From: Catonia carolina
Taxonomy: Eukaryota; Arthropoda; Insecta; Hemiptera; Achilidae
Assembly (NCBI GenBank): GCA_035578175.1
Contig: JAQMRL010000014.1
Location: 15,419,774-15,483,773, forward strand
Length of the DNA stretch: 64,000 nt
Direction: 5' to 3'
The notes beneath the pieces were generated by a model. It saw nothing but the letters and a program-made list of their open reading frames with translations. It did no database searches and was not told the DNA's origin. A program made the translations under genes and the position numbers. Below, in pieces: positions 55,319 through 64,000 of this stretch (its first letter is position 1; each line of letters starts with the position of its first letter).

Positions 55319-56518
55319 ATAGGAAATTAAAAGATACAGACTACAACTTTTATTACAATCATTTTTCTCTACAGGGCCTAGTTTAGCGCTAAAGAGTGAT
55401 TTCCCGTATTATTGAGCCCAAACTAAGGTTGATTTTCATTTTGCATTATTCACTCATGATTGAAATAATGTTATGTTCTTTACTTTCTCTTGCCTATATG
55501 AATATATAGGAAGGAAGTATTGTTTTCATGTCGATTTTCCGAAATACAGTTTTCACCGGATCTACACGTTTTCGACCCTCTGAACCCAAAAAAAAAGTTT
55601 TTAGCGATTGGTGTGTGCTTGTGTGTGTGTGTGTGAACGGAATATCTCAAGAACGGAACATCGTACGAACAACTTGAAACTTCAGTTAAACACCACTAGA
55701 GGACCCGACACGAACATTTTCATCAAAGTCGGTCAACCGGAAGTAGTAGTTTATTCGTGTAAATTTTCACTTTTTCCAATTTTCTCAATAACTGGTTCTA
55801 CAATTTTTTTAAAATCGCTTGGTTTACTAAATGTTTTATGCTCTACAAGATAGGGTAGGCGCCATGTTTGCTGAAATTCTTGGAGAGGCTGTTTTCGCGT
55901 AAAAAAATTGTTTTTTTAAAGATTGCTGCTTTAATATGCATTTTAGCGAAAAATATACATAATAAAAGTTGTAGGGAATTTAAATTCCTACAACTTTTAT
56001 TTCAAACATCGTTTTTGTATAACGCTTAGTTTAGCGGTAATAAGCGATTTTCTGTTTTTTTTTCTTAAGAAAACGTACAAACTCGATTTTTTCAAGATTT
56101 TAGCCTTAGCATGCGTTTTACGACGAAAGTGTGTAAAATCAAATTTGTAAGAAATTAAAAGAGCTACAAGTTTTATTTAAAAATTTTTTCTCTACAGAGT
56201 CTAGTTTAGCGTGAAAGAGTGATTTTCCGTATTTTTAAGCCAAACTGAGGTTGATTTTCATTTTGCGTTATTCACTCATGATTTGAATTAGGTTATGTTT
56301 ATTGACGTTAGGTTTTTTGTTTATTTTTAATGTTTTATTACTAATGTTAGGTTATGTTCAATATTTGTATTACCAAGATAACGTTGTGTGAGTGTTTCAC
56401 ACCAGATTTCTTTATGTTAGTTTGTTTATTTCCAATGTATTATTACAAATGTTAGGTTACATTGTTCATTAATTGCATTGGCAATGGAATATCGTGTGAA
56501 TGTTTTACACCAGATTTT
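55319..56518 (-). repeat. Repeat Y, reverse 5' part, split by another Y
   Basis: 55319-55478 and 56413-56518 are successive parts of a reverse Y (GGAAATTAAAAGATA ... TGTTTTACACCAGATTTT). A complete younger reverse Y lies between them. Confidence 0.8.
55479..56412 (-). repeat. Repeat Y, reverse, inserted in an older Y
   Basis: It starts TTTACTTTCTCTTGCCTATA and ends GTGTTTCACACCAGATTT. The GT tract is short (55618-55634). It inserted in a T-rich site. Confidence 0.88.
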
Positions 56519-56845
56519 AATAAGTTTAAAAGAAGTTTGTTTATAACTTTTTACGTATAAATAGATTTAGAACGAATTTGAATTAAGCGTCACAGTAAAA
56601 TAGCTCGTAGAACATATATTGTATAGGATTCGTGCGAATAAACTTCCAAGTCAGTTGAACTACAAGTCATTATTTTACAAAACTGGACTAGTTCATTTAT
56701 TTAGATTACGTACAACGGTCTTTAAACAGAAAATTGAAAAGTAAATTAATTTCAAGAACGATTGATAATAAGTTGAAGTTTAAATTGCGATATACAAAAT
56801 TTATTGAAACTTTTCCAATGACATGAATTAGAATAGAGAATTATA
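56519..56845. other. AT-rich spacer
   Basis: Nothing recognised. Confidence 0.35.
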
Positions 56846-57557
56846 ATTTCAATTTTCTATAAATTTGATTATATACGATTTGTAATAAAATTCTGTGGCT
56901 GAAATCTTAAAAAAAAAATCGATTTTTTTACACGTTTTCGTGAGAAAATACAGAAAATCGCTTATTATCGCTAAACTAAGCGTTATACAAAAAAATGTTT
57001 GAAATAAGGTTGTAAGATTTTTAATTCTCTACAACTTGTATTACATACTACATTTTTGCGCTAAAAAGCATACTAAAGCCGTAATTTTAAAAAAACATTT
57101 TTTTACGAGGAAAGAGCCTCTCCAAGAATTTCAGCAGACATAGTGCCCACCCTATCTTGTAGAACATAAAAAATTTAGTAAACGAGGCGATTATAAAAAA
57201 ATAAAATCGTAGGTGACGTTTTTGAAAAAGTCGCATATAAGTGAATAATGACACGAATAAACTACTACTTCCAGTTGACCGATTTTAATGAAAATGTTCG
57301 TGTCGGGACCACTAATGGTATCTAACTTAAGTTTTAAGTTAAAAAGTTTTAAGTTTTAAGTTTGAAGTTCGTACGATATTCCGTTCTTGAGATATTCTGA
57401 TCACACACATACAGACACACAGACCAATCGCTAAAAACATGTTTTTTGAATTCAGGGGGTTTGAAAACGTGTAGATCCGGTGAGAACTCGATTCGAAAAA
57501 TCGACATACAAACCATACTTTCCTTCCTACATATTCATATAGGCAAGAGAAGGTAAA
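56846..57557 (+). repeat. Repeat Y, 5'-truncated
   Basis: It starts within the body at TTTTCTATAAATTTGATTAT, has a minimal CA tract (57401-57421) and ends GGCAAGAGAAGGTAAAAAA. Confidence 0.87.
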
Positions 57558-57897
57558 AAATCGTAGGTGCCGTTTTTGAGAAAGTCGCAAAAAAGTTAAA
57601 AATGACACGAATAAACTACTACTTCCGGTTGACCGATTTTGATAAAAATGTTCGTGACGGGTCCGGTAGTAGTACATAACTTAAGTTTCAAGTTTCAAGT
57701 TTGTACGATGTTCCGTTTTTAAGATATTCTGTTCATACATGCACGCACGAACGCACGCGCGCACACACACACACAGACCAATCGCTACAAACATGTTTTT
57801 GGGTTCAGGGGATCTGAAAACATGTACATCCGGTGAAAATCGAAATGAAAACAATATATTTATTCCTATACATTCATTTAGGCAAGAGAAAGTAAAA
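57558..57897 (+). repeat. Repeat Y, 3' third only
   Basis: It repeats from ATCGTAGGTGCCGTTTTTGA to GGCAAGAGAAAGTAAAAAAA directly after the previous copy. It shares that start motif, which suggests unequal exchange or tandem duplication. Confidence 0.85.
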
Positions 57898-58063
57898 AAA
57901 TTCATACTTCAATTATTAAACATTCTATAAAACTTCAAATTAAATCAAACAATATAAATAATCGAACTTCAATTAAATAAACTTGTACTATAATGTAAGT
58001 AAAATTAATTACAATTTTATTTATTGAATGTAACTGTCACTGGATTGTTTTTCAAGAGTTATA

Positions 58064-59411
58064 CGAGGGTAGGCTGATAAGTAATGCACACATGCTTGTA
58101 GAAGACAACTAAATAAACTTCAGTAGCGCGCCTGGTGGCATGTGGAAGTACTATTTCTCCTCTACAAGCCTGCGCAGTTTGAAGGCGTTGCTTTCATTCA
58201 GTTTGTTTTGAGTAGTGGAAGTATGGCGTCGTGTTCTGGTGCTATGTCAACGAGAATTAAACAACGCGCTGTTATCGAATTTTTAACTGCTGAGAAAGTG
58301 AATCCTAGTGAGATTTATCGTCGTTTAAAGGCTGTTTATTGTGACGATACTGTTGATAGGTCTACTGTGAATCGTTGGGTAATAAAATTTCGTGATTGCC
58401 AACCTGGAAAAGCCTTAATTGTTGACAAAACACGCAGTGGACGACCAATCACTGCCTCAGACGATAATCGTCGCAAACTCATCGATGATTTGATTCAAAA
58501 TGACCGGCGAATCACTCAACAGCGTATCGCAAACCAAATTGGAATATCTAAGGAACGTGTTGGCTTCATTATTGAACAATTGGGATACCGTAAAATCTGT
58601 GCACGATGGGTACCACGCCGTCTGACAGACGAGAATAAACAGCGTCGATTGGAATGCTGTGAACAACTTTTGAAGCGCTACCGTGACGAAGGAGACGACT
58701 TTCTTTTGAATATTGTGACGGGGGACGAGTCATGGGTTCATCATTACGATCCCGAAGAAAAAAGGCAGAGCGCTGAATATCGTCATCCACATTCTCCTGT
58801 TGTGAAAAAGTTCAAAACACAACCGTCCGCAAAAAAAATTCTTTTGACTGTGTTTTGGGATGCTCGCCGAGTTTATGTGACTGATTATCTGGAACGAGGG
58901 GCAACGGTAAATTCTGCTCAGTATATACAGACTCTGAAACACCTCCGACGTCGAGTTTGTCGTGTTAGAGGCAACCTGGCGCCAATAATTTTGCAACACG
59001 ACAATGCTCGTCCACACACTTCGCGTGCAACTGGAGAGGCTCTGAGAAACCTGAAGTTTCAACCAATTTTACACCCTCCGTATTCTCCCGACCTTGCGCC
59101 TTGCGATTTTTATTTTTTTCCTCTACTGAAGAGAGACCTTAAGGGTAATCATTACAGCTCGGACAATGAGGTGAAGGCAGCTATTGCGTCCTGGGTTCGA
59201 GGAAAGTCGGAAGAATTTTTCAGTGACGGAATGAAAAAACTTGTTAAACGTTGGGAGAAATGTGTAATGCTTAACGGTGACTATATTGAAAAATAAATAG
59301 ATAATTTGGTAGGTTAAGATTTGTACTTTAATTTGTTATTTACCCCATCTTGCTATTTCTTTTTGTTCGTCTTCTACAAGCATGTGTGCATTACTTATCA
59401 GCCTACCCTCG
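58064..59411 (+). mobile_element. Mariner E, intact
   Basis: Inverted ends of 43 bp match perfectly (beginning CGAGGGTAGGCTGATAAGTA), flanked by TA at 58062-58063 and 59412-59413. It is 1348 bp, standard for mariner. The transposase frame is uninterrupted, so the copy could be autonomous or only recently inserted. Confidence 0.95.
58223..59296 (+). CDS. Mariner transposase (apparently intact, D,D34D)
   Basis: It cuts the element out at the inverted ends and reinserts it at TA. I chose ATG at 58223 (MASCSGAMSTRIKQ; 357 residues); an in-frame ATG at 58142 lies close to the inverted repeat and is less likely. Two helix-turn-helix motifs (about residues 10-55 and 85-115) are joined by a linker with SGRPITAS (AT-hook-like). 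Catalytic residues are D in VTGDESWVHHYDPE, D in LQHDNARPHTS and D in PDLAPCDFYFF, with exactly 34 residues between the last two. The C-terminus ends ...VMLNGDYIEK. No stop or frameshift. SETMAR-like in type; it is a transposon gene, not a host methyltransferase. Confidence 0.93.
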   Translation: MASCSGAMSTRIKQRAVIEFLTAEKVNPSEIYRRLKAVYCDDTVDRSTVNRWVIKFRDCQPGKALIVDKTRSGRPITASDDNRRKLIDDLIQNDRRITQQRIANQIGISKERVGFIIEQLGYRKICARWVPRRLTDENKQRRLECCEQLLKRYRDEGDDFLLNIVTGDESWVHHYDPEEKRQSAEYRHPHSPVVKKFKTQPSAKKILLTVFWDARRVYVTDYLERGATVNSAQYIQTLKHLRRRVCRVRGNLAPIILQHDNARPHTSRATGEALRNLKFQPILHPPYSPDLAPCDFYFFPLLKRDLKGNHYSSDNEVKAAIASWVRGKSEEFFSDGMKKLVKRWEKCVMLNGDYIEK

Positions 59412-59619
59412 TAATTTCCAAATAGAGAATTACAACCGTCAATATTTCAAACAGTTTTCTACTGTGTACATCTAAATCTTAATTACTCATTTAAAGTTTA
59501 CAAGCTTTGTAAATAAACTCATTGCTTTTCTTATTAGAATAAGATTTCAATGGCATAACTTTTGTTACAGAATAAAAACTATAATAGTAATTTCCAGTTA
59601 AAGTTGAATTCGTAAAAAA
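59412..59619. other. AT-rich spacer
   Basis: Nothing recognised. Confidence 0.35.
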
Positions 59620-60074
59620 TCTGATTTGAAACACTCACACGACTTTCTCTTGCTAATGCAAATAATGAAAAATATAACCTAACATTAGTAATAAAACATT
59701 ACGAATAAACAAAAAACTAACCTTATTTTAATCATGATTGAATGATGCAAAATGAAAACCAACCTTAGTTTGGCTTAAAAATTTGGAAAAACACTCTTTG
59801 ACGCTAAACTAGGGTCTGCAGAGAAAAATACTCGAAATAAAAATGTTGTAGATCTTTTAATTTCCTTTACATTTGATTATATGCTTTCTGTCGTAAAATG
59901 GATACTATCAAATCTTACAAAATCAATTTTTACTTTCTCTTGCCTATATGAATATAGCCTATAGGAAGGAAAGTACTGTACTGGTTTCACGTCGATTTTT
60001 CGAAATCGAGTTTTCACCGAATCTACACGTTTTCAGACCCCCCTGGATCCAAAAAACATGTTTTTAGCGATTGG

Positions 60075-60111
<37 letters not shown>

Positions 60112-61520
60112 AAGTGCCCGCGCGCGCGCGCGTGTCAACAGAATATCTCAAGATCGGAACATCGTGCGAACTTGAAACTTAAGTTAGGTACTACTACCGG
60201 ACCCAGCACGAACATTTCCATCAAAATCGGTCAACCGGAAGTAATAGTTTATCTATGTAGTTTTTCACTTTTTTGCGATTTTCTCAAAAACGGGTCCTAC
60301 GATTTTTAAAAAATCACCTGGCTTGTTAAATTTTTTATGCTCTACAAGATAGGTTAAGCGCCATGTAAGCTGAAATTCTTGGTGAGACTGTTTTCACGTA
60401 AAAAAATTGTTTTTTTAAGATTGCAGCTTTAATATGCATTTTAGCGCAAAAATGTATATAATAAAGGTTGTAGAAAATTTAAAATCCTACAACTTTTATT
60501 TGCAACATTTTTTTTGTATTACGCTTAGTTAAGCGGTAATTAGCGATTTTCTGTTTTTTTCTCAAGAAAACGTGTGAAAATCAATTTTTTTTAAGATTTC
60601 GGCTTTAGAATGCATTTTACGACAAAAGTGTATAATGAAATTTATAGGAAATTAAAAGATCTACACCTTTTATTTAAAGAATTTTTCTCTACAGAGCCTA
60701 GTTTAGCGTGAAAGAGTGATTTTCTGTATTTTTAAGCCAAACTGAGGTTCATTTTCATTTTGCGTCTTTCACTCATGATTAATATTAGGTTATGTTTATT
60801 GAGGTTAGTTTTTTTTTTATTACTAATGTTTTATAACTAATGTTAGGTTTATTGTTAATTATTTGCATTGGTAAGAGAAAGTGGTGCGAGTGTTTCACAC
60901 GAGATTTTTTTGCAAATTTTCATGAAAGAATAACAGAAAATCGCTAATTACCGCTAAACTAAGGGTTATACAAAGAAATGTTTCGAATAAAATTTATGCG
61001 TTTTTTAATTCCCTGCACCTTTGATTAGACTATAATTATACATTTTTGCGTTAACATGCATATAAAAGCCGTAATCTTAAAAAAATCATTTTTTTACGAA
61101 CGAACAGCTTGCCTAATTCCCTCATTTCAGCAGATATGGTGCCTCTCCTATCTTGTAAAGCATAAAAATTGTAGTAAATGAGGAGATTTTTAAAAAAAAG
61201 TAGAAACTGTTTTTTGAGAAAATTGCAAAAAAGTGAAAAATAAAACGAATAAACTACAACTTCCGGTTGACCGATTTTGATGAAAATGTTAATGTCGGGT
61301 CCGGTAGTAGTATCTAACTTAAGTTTCAAGTTTCAACTTCGCACGATGTTTCGTTTTTGTGATATTTTGTTTACAAATACACAGACGAATGGCTAAAATA
61401 TATTTTTTGGGTTCAAGGGGTCTGAAAACGTGTAGATCCGGTGAAAACTCGATTTCGAAATACCGAAAAGAAAACAATACTTTCCTTCCTATATATTCAT
61501 AAAGGCAAGAGAGAGTAAAA
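59620..61520 (+). repeat. Repeat Y, forward, split by a reverse Y
   Basis: 59620-59928 (starting TCTGATTTGAAACACTCACA) and 60907-61520 (ending GCAAGAGAGAGTAAAAA) are successive parts. The junction lies in the T run after AAAATCAATT. Confidence 0.88.
59929..60906 (-). repeat. Repeat Y, reverse, inserted in a forward Y
   Basis: It starts TTTACTTTCTCTTGCCTATA and ends GTGTTTCACACGAGATTTT. The microsatellite is unusual: CT repeats, then GT, then CG (60077-60133). Confidence 0.9.
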
Positions 61521-61980
61521 ATATGGAAAACATGAAAATATTAAAGATTTGTTTAATCCGACTATAATATGAAATAAAAATCCTAAAGAAATTTATAAAC
61601 ATTGTTATTTTCTCATAGAACTCATGTAAATAAATTAATACAATCAGTAAATTTCAGAAATTGATTCTCAAAAGATTACAAACCAAAGTTTCTTAGAAAT
61701 ATATCTTTCATACGTAGACATCTTAAACGAAACGTAAGATCTTTTGAACTTCAAGATCAGATCTTCAGATCTTTTGAAGTTCAAACGGAAGACATTTCAA
61801 TTAATTGTCGCAAATTATGTTTACCATATAATTCTTATAATACAGATTACTGCGGGATGCTTTAAGCGATTTTAGTTACTTTTTACTCCTTTATTGTATT
61901 CGATTTACATTTTTATTTTGTGTTCTAAACATTTTATGACAATCAAATCAGTGATTTATCAGAATTGTAAAAATTATATA
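61521..61980. other. AT-rich spacer
   Basis: No gene. A short tandem duplication of an AGATCTTTTGAA motif lies around 61738-61782. Confidence 0.4.
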
Positions 61981-62930
61981 GGGTGATTCAAAAAGAGCGC
62001 CGGTTTTGATATATCAAATTAAGAGATTTATTTTATTGAAAAACTGAAAATAAATACATCAACAAGTTCATCTTACCTTCCGATTTCATGTATGAAAAAT
62101 GATGTCATGCATGTGTCCTCCTCTACTGCGCTGGCACGCATCAACTCTGTCCATGAAATTGGATATTACTGCACGACAAGTTTCGACTTCCATTTGCCCG
62201 ATAACCCGTCGAATTTCCTCCTTCAAGTCATTGATGTTTCGGGGTTTATTGGCATACACCAATGACTTCAGATGACCCCAAAGATGAAAGTCACAAGGCG
62301 TCAAGTCACACGACCTTGGTGGCCATTGATGGTCGGAATTACGAGAAATGATGCGATCCTGAAACCGTTCACGGAGCAACAACATTGTTTCTCGTGCAGC
62401 AACTGAATTTTATACGGGTGATATTGGAGATCGTACCGAAGAATTCTCCGTACAGAAGAACATCGTAAACCCAATTGTTGAGAACGGCGACGTATTGATT
62501 TTGCTGGGCTAACAGCCACACTGTCACGAACCAACGCAACGTTCTGCTCAGTTCGGCCAGAACGACGACGTCCAGAACTTTTAAGGTCGACTGTTGAACC
62601 CGTCTCAAAAAACTTTTTCATGAGCCTGCGAACTGTTGATTCATTCGGTGCTTCATTACGTCCTAGAGTACCGCGAAGTCGCCTGACAGTAGCCGCATAA
62701 CTCTCTTCACTCTGGTAAAATGTTTTGACGATTAACACTCGTTGTGCAATAGTAAACTTCTCCATGGTTAGATTCAGACTGCGAGAGTACTACACTGCGA
62801 ACAAGAGAAACTACAACTGAATCGTCAATCGGAATGTTCTCCGAAATAGAAATGAGGTCTAACAATGTTGCCAACCGATAAACAAAAATTTACCAGCCGT
62901 TTAAAAACCGGCGCTCTTTTTGAATCACCC
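61981..62930 (-). mobile_element. Tc1/mariner-superfamily transposon D, internally deleted
   Basis: Inverted ends begin GGGTGATTCAAAAAGAGCGC on both sides and extend through CCGGTTTT. The left flank is TA; the right flank, GTTA, lacks it, so the target duplication is damaged. It is 950 bp, with the transposase on the minus strand. Confidence 0.88.
62086..62765 (-). pseudogene. Transposon D transposase with catalytic core deleted
   Basis: The N-terminal part (from ATG at 62765) has TIAQRVLIVKTFYQSEESYA and an HTH pair, with FETGSTVDLKSSGRRRSGRT between. It breaks after HPYKIQLLHE. The C-terminal part in another frame has FQDRIISRNSDHQWPPRSCD and LTPCDFHLWGHLKSLVY, ending near 62086. The stretch with the first two catalytic D residues is missing. 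The third-D context (WPPRS..DLTPCDF) is like transposon C, so the two belong to related families. Confidence 0.85.
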
Positions 62931-63141
62931 GTTAGAAAGGAATTATTGATACAAACGATTTTATGTTCACGTGCAAACATAAAAGAAACCTTTATAAATT
63001 TAAAAGGCTTAAATAATTCATATTAGGTAGTAAATAAGGAGATAAGATTAAGTCCTTTGAAAATCGTTTATATTAAATAATTTTTAAGCAATTCTAACAC
63101 AAAAAATAAAATGCCAACAATAAATACATAAACGTAACATA
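62931..63141. other. AT-rich spacer
   Basis: Nothing recognised. Confidence 0.35.
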
Positions 63142-64000
63142 GGAGGTGTGGCTATTAAATAAAGAGACTGACGTTGTAAAAAAATTTACTTTTATTTTAT
63201 ACATAATCACCTATTGTCACCTTCAATATACACTCCTTCTCTATCCCTACAACGCTCCACGCGAATTTTCCATTGTTGGAAACAGTGCTGGAAGTCATCT
63301 TCTGTCAGCTTCTTCAGGACAAGTGCCGCTCAAAAATAATTGAAATGAAGCTCACAAAAATGTTTGTACTGACACTTTGTTCGCGATTGATAATTAAACA
63401 AATTTTTTGGAAACGACAATAACATGTGATGAAACGTGGTTTTTTACTTATGATCCGGAAACGAAGAGCCAATCCATGCTTAGGAAGTGCCGAAATTCTC
63501 CGAGAGCTAAAAAAGCTCGAACGAGCAAGTCAAAATTTAAAGAAATGATGATTGTTTTATTATATATCCATGGGATTGTGTACCTTCACTAGGTTCGTGA
63601 AGGTCAAACAATTAATCAATATTACTACCTTGAGGTACTTTCTAAACTACGTCAAGGAGTAGGGAAAAAACGCTCCGAAATTTGGAAGGACAAATCATGG
63701 GTTCTCCACCAAGACAATGCGCCAGCTCATTCCGCGTTATCTGTCAAGAGATTCCTAGCTAAGTACAGCATCTCAAGTGTTAGAACATCCACCTTATTCA
63801 CCAAATCTTGCACCATGTGTCTTCTACCAGTTCAATAAGGTGAAATCTGCATTAAAAAGGACAAGATTTGAGTCTGTGGAAGCTGTAAAAGAAAAAGCGG
63901 CACGTGTCCTGAAGGAGCTGACAGAAGATTACTTCCAGCACTGTTTCCAACAATGGAAAATTTGCATGGAGCGTTGTAGGGATAGAGAAGGAGTGTATAT
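63142..64000 (+). mobile_element. Mariner B, copy 3, running off the window
   Basis: TA precedes GGAGGTGTGGCTATTAAATA. The left 185 bp is again the inverted 3' end, with the same junction (CCGCTCAAAAAT). The centre encodes ITCDETWFFTYDPETKSQSM (D1), HQDNAPAHSALSVKRF (D2 intact) and PNLAPCVFYQF (third D replaced by V), then the C-terminus to the window end. The flank differs from copies 1 and 2, so this is an independent insertion. Confidence 0.9.

Noticed and set aside
58223..59296. Host SETMAR or histone methyltransferase gene
   Set aside because: There is no SET domain. Perfect inverted ends and a TA duplication show it is a mariner transposase.
1..64000. CRISPR arrays, bacterial operons or LTR retrotransposons
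   Set aside because: There are no regularly spaced short repeats, no prokaryotic gene arrangement, and no direct long terminal repeats or gag-pol protease/integrase blocks.

Overview
The window is eukaryotic, almost certainly insect DNA. It is AT-rich, has introns with GT-AG splice signals, and is packed with nested transposable elements typical of arthropods. I recognise one host gene: Rab3, a synaptic-vesicle small GTPase, on the minus strand. Its four coding exons (53874-54098, 29124-29242, 5907-6078, 3618-3761) splice in frame to a 219-residue protein ending in a CNC prenylation motif. The gene covers about 50.5 kb, with introns of about 24.6, 23.0 and 2.1 kb, so nearly everything else here is Rab3 intron or flank. 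The mix of elements suggests a hemipteran-type insect, but I cannot name the species.

Layout. 1-3617 lies downstream of the Rab3 stop: LINE remnants, a decayed mariner and a mariner end. Intron 3 (3762-5906) holds a decayed jockey-like LINE. Intron 2 (6079-29123) holds a host repeat (X) interrupted by a PIF/Harbinger and a piggyBac deletion derivative. It also holds a six-level nest at 9521-17900 (repeat Y > mariner B > LINE > Mutator-like element > pogo-like element > tRNA-SINE), a full-length RTE-like LINE with a 16-bp target duplication (19475-22830), and several pogo-like elements. Intron 1 (29243-53873) is mostly tandem and nested copies of Y, with SINEs, LINEs, long foldback elements, a Tc1/mariner-type element with one frameshift, and a second copy of X. 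Upstream of the first coding exon (54099-64000) are more Y copies, an intact mariner with perfect inverted repeats (58064-59411), a deleted mariner relative (61981-62930) and a third copy of mariner B that runs off the window.

Repeat Y dominates. It is about 1 kb, occurs roughly twenty times in both orientations, carries an internal CA/CG microsatellite and has no coding capacity. Its 13-bp subterminal inverted repeats, the small hairpin near one end and its insertion in T/A runs resemble a non-autonomous Helentron-type (HINE) family. No Rep/helicase gene is in the window, so this is inference. Mariner B is unusual: its 5' end, including the DNA-binding half of the transposase, has been replaced by an inverted copy of its own 3' end, and the derivative has multiplied.

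No tRNA or rRNA genes, CRISPR arrays or LTR retrotransposons were seen. Element boundaries supported by target-site duplications or empty sites are stated; other boundaries are approximate.
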